Below, one piece after another: positions 44,126 through 51,268 of a stretch of DNA of 64,000 nucleotides. The notes beneath the pieces are model-generated. The model was given only the letters and a program-made list of their open reading frames with translations, had not been told where the DNA came from and ran no database searches. Position 1 is the stretch's first letter; each line of letters starts with the position of its first letter. This DNA is from a virus: the IMG/VR virus record IMGVR_UViG_3300032032_000003, positions 1-64,000 of that record; one strand, given 5' to 3'. The position numbers and the translations under genes are program-made.

Positions 44126-44877
44126 TTCATATATCCTAACATTATATCGGGTTTAAGAAAACATACTGTAATACTGATCCGTAGTTTTCCATATTCTTCA
44201 TTATCTGGATCTCGATAAAATTTATTAAGTCCTTGTATGTCATTCTTCTTAAATAAGTAAGAATCTTTACCAGGCACTTCGTGTTCTAACCAGGGTGGCC
44301 AAATAAATAAGTCTCCTGTTTTAGGAAATATTGTTTCCTCTAACTTAACTTTAGGTGTTCCGGGTATTGTATTACCAACTAAAGCATTTATAGGAGATCT
44401 AAAAGATATTGGTGCGTGTCCAGGTTCGTGCTGTACATAATACGTTCCAAGCATACAATACTGTGAATGATGGTGCCAAGGGTAATCATCTTTTTCATTC
44501 ATGACACTCCACCATGCTTGTACTGGCCAATAATGTTCTAATTGGGCTATATGAGGATAATCAGTTATCTCTTTGAAATACTCTATTGCGTGTTTATGTA
44601 TTATTTTTCTTAAGTCTTTCCAACCATCAACACCGTTCATAGACACTTCGCCGGGTGGATTTTTTAGCCAGCTAGTTCCTGTTTTTTTATCAGAAATATG
44701 ATTCCCTTCACTATCATATAAACCTAAGCGTCTCCAGACTCTTCCTTTTATAGGATTATCATCTTCATAATATGCTCTTTCATCATATATTTTTGTAATA
44801 GAAGTAGCCAACCTTTCTTGTAATTCTGGGGCCACATCATTTTCCAAATACATTTTAGTTGGAAATAAATCAATCAT
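44122..44877 (-). CDS. 2OG-Fe(II) oxygenase superfamily protein (TIGR02466-like)
   Basis: The 251-residue protein contains DDYPWHHHSQYCMLGTYYVQHEPGHAPISFRSP, GDLFIWPPWLEHEVPG and KLRISITVCF, the order of a double-stranded beta-helix with an HxH-type proximal site, distal His and an Arg for 2-oxoglutarate, as in the putative phage oxygenase family TIGR02466. The target (protein, lipid or base) is unknown. A late promoter (44883-44890) ends five bases before the ATG, and the ssDNA-binding gene's terminator lies just beyond. Confidence 0.72.
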   Translation of the reverse strand: MIDLFPTKMYLENDVAPELQERLATSITKIYDERAYYEDDNPIKGRVWRRLGLYDSEGNHISDKKTGTSWLKNPPGEVSMNGVDGWKDLRKIIHKHAIEYFKEITDYPHIAQLEHYWPVQAWWSVMNEKDDYPWHHHSQYCMLGTYYVQHEPGHAPISFRSPINALVGNTIPGTPKVKLEETIFPKTGDLFIWPPWLEHEVPGKDSYLFKKNDIQGLNKFYRDPDNEEYGKLRISITVCFLKPDIMLGYMK

Positions 44878-44882
44878 GTCAA

Positions 44883-44890
44883 TATTTATA
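44883..44890 (-). promoter_or_regulatory. T4-type late promoter TATAAATA
   Basis: Exact minus-strand core five bases before the ATG at 44877, on which the predicted start falls. It lies just after the gene 32 terminator, so the oxygenase and lysozyme genes form a separate late unit. Confidence 0.65.
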
Positions 44891-44891
44891 T

Positions 44892-44917
44892 GAAAAAAGA
44901 AGCCCTCCTAAGAGGGC
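44892..44917 (-). terminator. Rho-independent terminator after gene 32
   Basis: On the minus strand GCCCTC-TTAG-GAGGGC forms a 6-bp GC-rich stem (plus-strand arms 44902-44907 and 44912-44917), followed by TTCTTTTTT. It lies 18 bases past the gene 32 stop. Confidence 0.85.
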
Positions 44918-44934
44918 TCCAAAACTTTGAAAGT

Positions 44935-45846
44935 TTAGTCTTCAGCCAGGGATTTAAAGTACGACAAAGTTTCATCTTCATCTTCATTATTGGTTGAAGG
45001 TTCTGGTGCTGCTTGAACGGACTTTACTTTTTCCATAAAGTGATCGTCTGCTGCATCGTTTGTAGTTTGAGAGATCTGCTCAGCCGTTGCGACCTTAGGA
45101 CCACCCGAAAGAACTAAAGTTAATTTAGCTTTAAGTTCTTCATAAGTTTTGAATTCAGTTGGACCAACCTTCTCTTGTAAAGAATGTTGTTTAGCCCAAA
45201 TCTCTTCAATTTTCTCATCACTACCATCAATAGGTGTGGCTTTATCAAATTCACTTTTATCATAATTACGATAGCCTTCTACCTGTCGAATCTTTAATTT
45301 GAAGTTTGCTCCTTCCCAAAAGTCAAAAGGATTGACTGGGTTTTCGTCTTCAAATTGTGGTTGCATAACATCTTTAATCTTGTCAAAGATTTTCTTACCA
45401 AACTTGTAGTAATATACATTACCTACTGAATCTGGATTAGATGAGTCTTCAACGACTAAAATGTTAGCATAATAACTTAGGCGCCTCTTTTGCTTACGCG
45501 CAATATCCTTATTTGCTTCAACACCAGAGTTCCAAAGTTCGGAATTTAATTCTGAGACTGGATCTTGCTTGTTTAAAGTTGTAAGTGAATTTTCGATATA
45601 CCATTTCCCGGTTGGTCCTTGGAATCCATGATTCCACATTCTAACCCAGGGCATATCTTCGCCTTGAGGTGCAGGCAAGAACCTAATAACGGCGTAACCG
45701 TTACCTGCCTTGTCTACTGTTGGTTTCCATTCCCGCTCATCACCTTTTTTAAATGATTGGGGATTTGAGATTTTCTCGACTTCTTTCATTAAGTTGTCGA
45801 AGTTGCCTCTTTGTTTTCTGAGGTCTGAAAGTGTATTAAACGACAT
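44935..45846 (-). CDS. 32: Single-stranded DNA-binding protein gp32
   Basis: The 303-residue protein has a gp32 layout: basic N-terminus for cooperativity (MSFNTLSDLRKQRGNFDNLMKEVEK), OB core (WKPTVDKAGNGYAVIRFLPAPQGEDMPWVRMWNHGFQGPTGKWYIENSLTTLNKQDPVSELN), and an acidic C-tail ending LSYFKSLAED. Cys residues that hold zinc in T4 gp32 are absent; there is no Cys in the whole protein. It follows genes 33 and 59 as in T4. The leader carries AATACAACGC-type repeats directly upstream of AGGAG, a plausible self-regulation site. Confidence 0.95.
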   Translation of the reverse strand: MSFNTLSDLRKQRGNFDNLMKEVEKISNPQSFKKGDEREWKPTVDKAGNGYAVIRFLPAPQGEDMPWVRMWNHGFQGPTGKWYIENSLTTLNKQDPVSELNSELWNSGVEANKDIARKQKRRLSYYANILVVEDSSNPDSVGNVYYYKFGKKIFDKIKDVMQPQFEDENPVNPFDFWEGANFKLKIRQVEGYRNYDKSEFDKATPIDGSDEKIEEIWAKQHSLQEKVGPTEFKTYEELKAKLTLVLSGGPKVATAEQISQTTNDAADDHFMEKVKSVQAAPEPSTNNEDEDETLSYFKSLAED

Positions 45847-45860
45847 ATTATTCTCCTGTA

Positions 45861-45901
45861 TTGCGTTGTATTACGTTGTATTGCATTGTATTTGCGTTGT
45901 A
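45861..45901 (-). repeat. Tandem ~10-base repeats in the gene 32 leader
   Basis: Four units of the form TTGCGTTGTA / TTACGTTGTA / TTGCATTGTA / TTTGCGTTGTA lie head to tail, reading AATACAACGC in the mRNA, and end five bases before the ribosome site. They overlap the last codons of gene 59. The RNA is nearly G-free and should be unstructured, which suits cooperative gp32 binding. Confidence 0.7.
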
Positions 45902-46521
45902 TTAGAACTATTTCTAGTCCTAGCAATCTTATTTATAAGACCTTTATGTTTGTCAGCAAGTAATTTGGTATTACTCATTACGAATGGTTCATACCTTTTA
46001 ACTAATAAACATGTATCTCCTATTATAAGATCTTCTATATAATCATCCACAAAAGGCAGTATTTGATCTAATATAACAACGCTTTCTATTGCTATATGTT
46101 TACCTAATAACAACCGTATTTCTACTGGATGATCTTTATTAGATCCCATAAGTTTTCTATCTGAATTTATTATGGTTTCTAAATCTTGGCCAAACGTGTA
46201 ACTAATTTTATCCCTTCTAGCTTCCCATGCCTTAAACGTTTGATTGCTTTCTATACCAAATGGCATTCCACATTTAGTATCTCCTGCTGCTGCATTAGCA
46301 ACAGATAAAGCTATGAATTCTTCTTTTTTATATTTGTCAGATATCATTTTAAACATTCCTACCATGCCATGTTTTGATTCAAAAACACGGTTTGGAATGT
46401 TAAGGGCTCTACCATACTTGTATCTATTCTTAAACATGTTAGGGTATTTCTTTTGATTATACTTACCCCAAAAATGATTTTTAACAGCTACATGAATTTT
46501 GTATGCCTCTAATGGTGTCAT
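45871..46521 (-). CDS. 59: DNA helicase loader gp59
   Basis: The 216-residue protein matches the size (217) and position of T4 gp59 between genes 33 and 32. It begins MTPLEAYKIHVAVKNHFWGKYNQKKYPNMFKNRYKYGRALNIPNRVFE and has KWEARRDKISYTF-like and LETIINSDRKLMGSNKDHPVEIRLLLGKHIAIESVVILDQILPF blocks consistent with the family. gp59 loads the gp41 helicase onto gp32-coated DNA. Its start overlaps the gene 33 stop by four bases (ATGA type), and its last codons lie in the gene 32 leader repeats. Confidence 0.88.
   Translation of the reverse strand: MTPLEAYKIHVAVKNHFWGKYNQKKYPNMFKNRYKYGRALNIPNRVFESKHGMVGMFKMISDKYKKEEFIALSVANAAAGDTKCGMPFGIESNQTFKAWEARRDKISYTFGQDLETIINSDRKLMGSNKDHPVEIRLLLGKHIAIESVVILDQILPFVDDYIEDLIIGDTCLLVKRYEPFVMSNTKLLADKHKGLINKIARTRNSSNTTQIQCNTT
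45930..45937 (-). promoter_or_regulatory. Late promoter TATAAATA inside gene 59, upstream of gene 32
   Basis: Exact minus-strand core within gene 59. The predicted start near 45924 gives a ~78-base leader to gene 32 that contains all the repeats. T4 gene 32 also has its own late promoter. Because the core lies in coding sequence, chance is possible. Confidence 0.5.
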
Positions 46522-46817
46522 ATGGGTAAGCTAGACTTTCTCTTTTCTTTAAGTAAGTTAAGATCTAACGCTTCTTCTTTTATCTTTGCTTTGATAGAAG
46601 CTGTTAAGAACTTACTAATACTCTCGATTTCAATTGTCCTCTTTTCACAGTAATCCACAACAATATCCATACATGGTGAGTTCGTATTGAACGCCATCTT
46701 TTCGATAAATTGTGAAAATTCTGTAGAGGTATGAAACTCCTTTGTAACGAGAAAGACATCACTAACTTTTTCTTCAGTCATTTTTATTGTGTTGTCTACT
46801 ACTACTTTTGGCATCAT
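46518..46817 (-). CDS. 33: Late transcription coactivator gp33
   Basis: The protein (99 residues from 46817; 87 from ATG 46781) has MTEEKVSDVFLVTKEFHTSTEFSQFIEKMAFNTNSPCMDIVVDYCEKRTIEIESISKFLTASIKAKIKEEALDLNLLKEKRK, whose helical end parallels the T4 gp33 stretch 'IPSGIIEKIQSEAIDENLL'. Gene order 33-59-32 matches T4. gp33 bridges host RNA polymerase and the sliding clamp at TATAAATA promoters, many of which are seen here. The start is uncertain: 46781 would overlap the epimerase stop by 8 bases, 46817 by 44. Confidence 0.85.
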   Translation of the reverse strand: MMPKVVVDNTIKMTEEKVSDVFLVTKEFHTSTEFSQFIEKMAFNTNSPCMDIVVDYCEKRTIEIESISKFLTASIKAKIKEEALDLNLLKEKRKSSLPI

Positions 46818-47661
46818 TTTTCTTGTTCTCCTTCACCCATTTTTTAATATAATCGTGGACATCATTATGGCATTCTATATAAGGTTGAGTGCAACAGGTG
46901 CGCTTTGCCTCTCCCTTTCTATCAAATGTATGTACCACAGGATGATCAAACGCTTCTGCAATAGAAGATATTGTTTTAGGATCACCCTTTCCAAAGTGTG
47001 CTGCAGGAGGTAAGTTAGGATCAGCCATGATCTGTAACATTCCTTGTACAACATCGTGAACATGGGTAAAGTCTCTTTCCTTTTTCCCTGTTCCATAAAT
47101 TGTTAATGCTTCGCCTTTTAAATAGTCTTGTTTAAATTTCCTAACGATTGTACTATATTCTCCATAGTCAGCCTCGCCAGGTCCATATACATTATAAAAA
47201 TACATCAAAACATAATCTAAAGAATATAATTTCCTATACAAATATAGTAACTGCTCACACATTACCTTGCTAAATGTATAGGGATTTTCTTGTGCTTCTT
47301 GATATTGTGTACTCGAAGAAGTAGCAAAAAACAATTTACAATTAAATACTCTTGCCCAATCTGCTACGGCTGTGGTTGTAGCAATATTATTGGTTATTGT
47401 TTCTGATGGATATTCTAAAGAACGCCTTACTCGTGGACTATTTGCTAAATGAAATATACAAGCAGGTGGTTCTATTGTTGCATGATGTGGATTAAAGGTT
47501 GATACTTCTTGTTTATGATACTCAACGTTGGCGTGTTTAAAATAAACTTTTCCTGTTCTATTATCATCAACCACAGTAACAAAAAATCCTTGTTCAAGTA
47601 AGTTTGCTACAAAGTGTGATCCAATGAATCCGCAACCACCGGTAACTATAATATTAGGCAT
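46774..47661 (-). CDS. NAD-dependent sugar epimerase/dehydratase (extended SDR)
   Basis: From ATG 47661 the protein is 295 residues; an ATG four codons earlier (47673) coincides with the predicted transcription start and has no ribosome site. Rossmann motif TGGCGFIGSH lies at residues 7-16 and the catalytic YxxxK at Y128/K132 (PYTFSK), with HLANSP, FYNVYGPGE and ERDFTHVHDVV as in nucleotide-sugar epimerases. It should interconvert or dehydrate an NDP-sugar, a possible donor for the many GT-like proteins. A sigma70-type promoter (47680-47708) lies directly upstream, so it leads the 33-59-32 operon. Confidence 0.88.
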   Translation of the reverse strand: MPNIIVTGGCGFIGSHFVANLLEQGFFVTVVDDNRTGKVYFKHANVEYHKQEVSTFNPHHATIEPPACIFHLANSPRVRRSLEYPSETITNNIATTTAVADWARVFNCKLFFATSSSTQYQEAQENPYTFSKVMCEQLLYLYRKLYSLDYVLMYFYNVYGPGEADYGEYSTIVRKFKQDYLKGEALTIYGTGKKERDFTHVHDVVQGMLQIMADPNLPPAAHFGKGDPKTISSIAEAFDHPVVHTFDRKGEAKRTCCTQPYIECHNDVHDYIKKWVKENKKNDAKSSSRQHNKND

Positions 47662-47679
47662 ATCCGTTAACATAGTGTT

Positions 47680-47708
47680 ATTATAGTTTCTTTAGAAGTA
47701 TTAATCAA
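47680..47708 (-). promoter_or_regulatory. Sigma70-type promoter before the epimerase-33-59-32 operon
   Basis: TTGATT (47708-47703) and TATAAT (47685-47680) on the minus strand are separated by exactly 17 bases. The -35 overlaps the stop of the SleB-type gene. The predicted start is near 47673. Confidence 0.65.
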
Positions 47709-48192
47709 GAGGTTTATAGAAGATATGGTTGTCTATACTAACCGTTTGAACATAATGACTAGCCCAATCAGGGTTAACCTTTTTACTGTGATACCATAAA
47801 GCGCCTTGTGTAAAGTCTTTTGATTCCCAACCTAACATTACAGATGCTAGTAATACAATATCGTCCCAGCATTTTTCTGTTGGTGCATCTGATTTACCAT
47901 CACAATACCAACTGAACTGACACGAATGAAGATCTATTCTACCGCTGGGATAGTATTTAGTCTGTTTAACAACACCACAAACCGTGTCAGGAAAGTTAGG
48001 GTGTTCTACTCTGTTTAGTGTTACTAGAGCTACTGCAATTCTTCCAGCAGTTGATTCGCTTCTAGCTTCAAAATATATATTCTCTGCCAAACATTGGATG
48101 TCTTCATGTTGTTCTGCCTTAACAGGCCCCGTGAAAAATCCTAGTAACATTCCGAAAAATAATATTGGTAACAATGGCCATTTTCTATTCAT
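47701..48192 (-). CDS. SleB-type cell wall hydrolase with signal peptide
   Basis: The 163-residue protein starts with a signal peptide (MNRKWPLLPILFFGMLLGFF..., cleavage expected after VKA at residue 26). The mature part shows the hydrolase_2/SleB motifs: CLAENIYFEARSES, GRIAVALVTLNRV, CQFSWYCDG, GALWYHSKKVNPDWA. It should cut peptidoglycan from the periplasm without a holin. Strong GGAGG ribosome site. It is preceded by both a sigma70-type and a late promoter, allowing early and late expression. Confidence 0.9.
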   Translation of the reverse strand: MNRKWPLLPILFFGMLLGFFTGPVKAEQHEDIQCLAENIYFEARSESTAGRIAVALVTLNRVEHPNFPDTVCGVVKQTKYYPSGRIDLHSCQFSWYCDGKSDAPTEKCWDDIVLLASVMLGWESKDFTQGALWYHSKKVNPDWASHYVQTVSIDNHIFYKPLD

Positions 48193-48217
48193 AGTCTTTG
48201 CCTCCTTTATTGTTTGT

Positions 48218-48225
48218 TATTTATA
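48218..48225 (-). promoter_or_regulatory. T4-type late promoter before the SleB-type gene
   Basis: Exact minus-strand TATAAATA. The predicted start near 48212 gives a 20-base leader with AAGGAGG before the ATG at 48192. Confidence 0.7.
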
Positions 48226-48231
48226 GTGTAT

Positions 48232-48260
48232 ATTATAGACTAATCTGAGGTAAGAATCAA
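48232..48260 (-). promoter_or_regulatory. Sigma70-type promoter before the SleB-type gene
   Basis: TTGATT (48260-48255) and TATAAT (48237-48232) on the minus strand with an exact 17-base spacer, just upstream of the late promoter for the same gene. Confidence 0.65.
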
Positions 48261-48287
48261 GCCCAAAAGTACCAAAACTTCTGTGTG

Positions 48288-48295
48288 TATAAATA
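48288..48295 (+). promoter_or_regulatory. T4-type late promoter for small lysis-type genes
   Basis: Exact TATAAATA. The predicted start near 48301 gives a ~42-base leader with a perfect AGGAGG before the ATG at 48343. A TATAAT at 48305-48310 has no matching -35. Confidence 0.7.
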
Positions 48296-48342
48296 CATTG
48301 GTGTTATAATACACTAAAACAGGAAACTATAGGAGGTTTTTC

Positions 48343-48531
48343 ATGACCACGGCAGCATTGGGTACAGTTGCGAAGCGCATGAAAGCCAAAATTGACAGAC
48401 TAAGTGAAGATCCTAGATACCCCGAAAGAGGATATCGGAAAATCAGCGATGCGGTTCAGCTAGTAACTTACATGATAGCTCCGATACTGTTACCATTTAT
48501 ATTAATGTATCTCCAGATGATAGGAGATTAA
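48343..48531 (+). CDS. Small membrane protein, possible holin
   Basis: The 62-residue protein has a basic N-terminal half (MTTAALGTVAKRMKAKIDRLSEDPRYPERGYRKISDAV) and one C-terminal hydrophobic span (LVTYMIAPILLPFILMYLQMI). The strong ribosome site and late promoter predict high expression. Its place beside a wall hydrolase and before two more membrane proteins and a lipoprotein suits a lysis role, but no holin family is recognised and other membrane roles are possible. Confidence 0.65.
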   Translation: MTTAALGTVAKRMKAKIDRLSEDPRYPERGYRKISDAVQLVTYMIAPILLPFILMYLQMIGD

Positions 48532-48535
48532 AAAA

Positions 48536-48652
48536 ATGTTCATACAACAAATATGGGAATTTTGTAAACAATATCCAGGATGGGCGGCCACCTTTTTCTT
48601 TTGTGGCTACCTTTTAGGTTTAGTAATAAAGAATTCTATGAGCTTAAATTAA
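48536..48652 (+). CDS. 38-residue single-span membrane protein
   Basis: An ATG nine bases after GGAG (48523-48526), five bases past the previous stop, opens a 38-codon ORF: MFIQQIWEFCKQYPGWAATF then FFCGYLLGLVIKNSMSLN. The middle is hydrophobic enough for one membrane span. A terminator follows immediately, supporting a real gene end. It may form a pair with the 62-residue protein (holin/antiholin-like), which is a guess. Confidence 0.6.
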   Translation: MFIQQIWEFCKQYPGWAATFFFCGYLLGLVIKNSMSLN

Positions 48653-48662
48653 GCTCCAGGGA

Positions 48663-48690
48663 GGGTAGCTTTTGGGCTACCCTTTTCCTT
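48663..48690 (+). terminator. Rho-independent terminator
   Basis: Stem GGGTAGC (48663-48669) pairs with GCTACCC (48676-48682) around a six-base loop, followed by TTTTCCTTT. It ends the two-gene unit starting at 48343. Confidence 0.88.
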
Positions 48691-48710
48691 TGTCTCAGTT
48701 TTGAGACAGA

Positions 48711-48718
48711 CATAAATA
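48711..48718 (+). promoter_or_regulatory. Late promoter-like CATAAATA
   Basis: One mismatch from the late core, six bases before the ATG at 48725, and just after a terminator, where a new promoter is needed. Confidence 0.4.
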
Positions 48719-48724
48719 ATAACT

Positions 48725-48919
48725 ATGAAACACATGATAAAGTGGCTTAAAATCTGTGCCTTTTTACTTACTATAATGCTTATTGTCCATTCTTTAGAGA
48801 TTGCCTATGATATTATGTATCATAAGCACAATGGATCTCTGTTCAACGATAGTGAAACCCCCCAAGGCCTCCCCAACAAATCCAAGAAAAAACTGTTATC
48901 CAACATCACTTCCTTATAA
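48725..48919 (+). CDS. Small N-anchored membrane protein
   Basis: The 64-residue protein has an N-terminal membrane anchor (ICAFLLTIMLIVHSLEIAYDIMY, residues ~11-33) and a ~30-residue polar basic tail (NKSKKKLLSNITSL). The layout would fit an inner-membrane spanin or accessory lysis protein, with the lipoprotein gene next to it as the outer partner. There is no Shine-Dalgarno; a late-like element sits right before the ATG. No family recognised. Confidence 0.5.
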   Translation: MKHMIKWLKICAFLLTIMLIVHSLEIAYDIMYHKHNGSLFNDSETPQGLPNKSKKKLLSNITSL

Positions 48920-48922
48920 ATA
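48915..48922 (+). promoter_or_regulatory. T4-type late promoter for the lipoprotein gene
   Basis: Exact TATAAATA overlapping the previous stop. The predicted start near 48928 gives a ~35-base leader with GGGAG before the ATG at 48963. Confidence 0.7.
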
Positions 48923-48962
48923 TATTAAGTGGCAGATAGTTTATTGCCACAGGGAGTAAAAA

Positions 48963-49271
48963 ATGAAAAGAATAATAACAGCTGTTTTTCTTTTTCTTGG
49001 AATAACCGTTAGTGGTTGTGCTTCAGTAGGAGCAGCCATAGATACAGTAAGGGACGTTGCAGCAACTGCAGTAGACACCACTGTTCAAGGAGCGGCCAAC
49101 ATCGCAACAGCAGTAGCTGAGGATGTTGTAGATACAACCAGTTTTGTAATCGAACAAGGCGCAGGAATCGTAGAAGATGCTGCTGCTAAAGTTGACGAGG
49201 AAACTGATGAATTGTCCACGAAGAATGAAGTTGAAAAACCAGACTTTCCAACAGGAGAGCTGAAGGAATAA
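48963..49271 (+). CDS. Outer-membrane-type lipoprotein
   Basis: The 102-residue protein has a lipoprotein signal (MKRIITAVFLFLGITVSGC) with lipobox V-S-G-C and lipidated Cys at 19. The mature part is Ala/Val/Thr-rich and amphipathic (AAIDTVRDVAATAVDTTVQGAANIATAVAEDVV) and ends in an acidic tail. It resembles entericidin-like or o-spanin-like small lipoproteins, but lacks the proline content usual for o-spanins. Own late promoter and terminator make it a single-gene unit next to lysis-type genes. Confidence 0.75.
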   Translation: MKRIITAVFLFLGITVSGCASVGAAIDTVRDVAATAVDTTVQGAANIATAVAEDVVDTTSFVIEQGAGIVEDAAAKVDEETDELSTKNEVEKPDFPTGELKE

Positions 49272-49290
49272 TAGCTACATAACTAAACTG

Positions 49291-49326
49291 AGCCTGGGTA
49301 TATTCTCGAGTGTATTCAGGCTTTTT
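49291..49326 (+). terminator. Rho-independent terminator after the lipoprotein gene
   Basis: AGCCTG (49291-49296) pairs with CAGGCT (49317-49322), with further pairing possible in the 20-base loop, followed by TTTTT. It extends into the end of the convergent gene at 49316. Confidence 0.75.
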
Positions 49327-51268
49327 CTTGGAAGTATGATATCACATCTGTCAACATGTTCGAACATGTTATATCTTGAAAGGCCAGATCTGGTATGTCT
49401 TTTTGTTGTTTAACTAACTTTAAAGCATGCTCTCTATTGTATGCTCTCTTTTCTTTAGTTTTTATATAAAGCTGTTTAGGGTCTTCATGTTCTGCCAGAG
49501 TCTTTAATTGGTTTGTAACGAATTCTACACGTAGATCCATGTCTGCCATATTATCAAATCTATAATCAAGTATCTCATCATATAATTCAAACCCCCAATC
49601 TTTTAATTGTTGGTGCGCTCCAGGGGCTGTAATAAGTATAGGAATTCTTTCACCTAAAATAGGCTTCCAAGTTTTTTCTGTAAAGAAAAGAGCATGGGGC
49701 ATTGTTTCACACACAACGTCGATTAATACGTCTTTGTAAAAAGGTGGAAAGGTGTGTGAGCTTACTGTTTCCTCCCCAGTCATATTTAAACTGTTATGTT
49801 CAGTTTCAGGAGTAATATCAATTGTAACTCCTCTGGTTAAATAAGAACAATACTTGTTTAATAAATTCTTATGGACAAGTTGCCTCCAGAGTTCATCTCT
49901 GTGGCTTCTCGTGTTGCCATTCATTGAACAAAATAATACTGTAGGGTTTTGATCAGGCATTCTTATTGTGTTTACGCGTTGGCCTATATTAAATGTATGG
50001 AATAGCCAAAATAGAGACCACTGTATAACTTCATGGCCCGGTTTTAGATTGGCATATCTTGTTTGGCAAGCACCCGAATTTAACTCTGTATATGTTTTTG
50101 CTATTATTTTGTCGTAATCTAAGGCTTGAAAGATCTCGTATTCAAATGGATTGAATATTGTAATGTCATGTTCTTCCCACTCCCCTGACACCAATCGCTT
50201 ACTCAGATCTGCAGGGTCATTAAAAAATACGAAATGATCGTCATCGCCTCCTACTCTAGTATTAGCAAGTTGGGGGACTCCTCGGGAGCCCAATACTTGT
50301 TCTGGCGCTTCTTTGCGTCCGGCCTTCAGCTCTATATATAAATTTTTAGGTGTGACATCAGAGTCTATCTGATAAAGATCTTTTCCTAGGTTTTCATCTA
50401 TATCTGAAGGTGGCCTCTTCCAATCGGCGGGTTTAACTCTTCGTGTTATATCTATACGAGAGCCAGGCCAAGGAGAGCTAGTCGGACTACTCATATGGTT
50501 GATGTTCCTAGTATAGGCCCCTGTTTTTTTTTCAAACTCGTTTCTAGCTTCCATTAATTTAGGAACATAATTATCTCTCTTTTCAACAAAAACCACAGGT
50601 CCTTCATCTTCTTGAGCCATTAAAATTACAATTTGATCTACAGGTATTCCTGTTCTTTCTTCAAACATAATAGCATACGCAGAACATTGTATGAACATAT
50701 TTTCACACATCCACTTTTCTTTCTTTTTCTTAGAAGTTTTAAAATCTATTACAGATAATCTACCTCTATATTCTGCGATACAATCTACTTGGCCTGCAAG
50801 TCTTAAATGATCTGAATATAGGGTTGATTCAATAGCTCTTATATTATCTATTTCGTTTAACAAAGGACGAAAGTCTGAATACATTTCTTGATCTAAAATA
50901 CTAAGCTTTGATACATCTTCAGGCTCATTACGTAGAGCATTCTCACAGAGCTTATGAATTGCTGTTCCACGAGTTGTTGCGATTCGTGTTACTTTGTTTG
51001 CTTCTTCTTCTCCTACACGCTTACGCCAAGCATCAATGCCTGGTTTTGATTTATAAGATAAGATTGTCGTGATTGAAGGATACAACAAACCACTAGGTGT
51101 GGTATATCTCCTTCCTTGACTTGTATTAATTCTTTCTAGTTCGTCTATATCGACGGGCATATGATTAAAATTCATGCATCTCCCACATTTTGTACCCACC
51201 AACTTTTCAAGTTCTGGGTTTTTTTCTAAATCACTAACTGTTATTGCATTACAAATGCAAACATACAT
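49316..51268 (-). CDS. Fusion: BFD-type [2Fe-2S] domain + Cas4/RecB-like exonuclease + GT-like C-domain
   Basis: The 650-residue protein has three parts. Residues 1-32 are a BFD-like ferredoxin (C4, C6, C28, C31). Residues ~37-290 are a PD-(D/E)XK exonuclease as in marine T4-like phages: GTAIHK (H105), AGQVDCIAEYRGRLSVIDFKTSK (D162, D175, K177), QCSAY (Q194). Residues ~340-650 match the GT-like family at 55222-57945: LFCSMNGNTRSHRDEL (446-460) and ETMPHALFFTEKTWKPILGERIPILI (521-546). Such a join of nuclease and surface- or DNA-modifying domain is unusual. It ends an operon with the ligase gene. An assembly join should be excluded. Confidence 0.78.
   Translation of the reverse strand: MYVCICNAITVSDLEKNPELEKLVGTKCGRCMNFNHMPVDIDELERINTSQGRRYTTPSGLLYPSITTILSYKSKPGIDAWRKRVGEEEANKVTRIATTRGTAIHKLCENALRNEPEDVSKLSILDQEMYSDFRPLLNEIDNIRAIESTLYSDHLRLAGQVDCIAEYRGRLSVIDFKTSKKKKEKWMCENMFIQCSAYAIMFEERTGIPVDQIVILMAQEDEGPVVFVEKRDNYVPKLMEARNEFEKKTGAYTRNINHMSSPTSSPWPGSRIDITRRVKPADWKRPPSDIDENLGKDLYQIDSDVTPKNLYIELKAGRKEAPEQVLGSRGVPQLANTRVGGDDDHFVFFNDPADLSKRLVSGEWEEHDITIFNPFEYEIFQALDYDKIIAKTYTELNSGACQTRYANLKPGHEVIQWSLFWLFHTFNIGQRVNTIRMPDQNPTVLFCSMNGNTRSHRDELWRQLVHKNLLNKYCSYLTRGVTIDITPETEHNSLNMTGEETVSSHTFPPFYKDVLIDVVCETMPHALFFTEKTWKPILGERIPILITAPGAHQQLKDWGFELYDEILDYRFDNMADMDLRVEFVTNQLKTLAEHEDPKQLYIKTKEKRAYNREHALKLVKQQKDIPDLAFQDITCSNMLTDVISYFQEKA

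Noticed and set aside
45861-45901. Tandem repeats as a CRISPR array
   Set aside because: Units are only 10-11 bases and contiguous without spacers.
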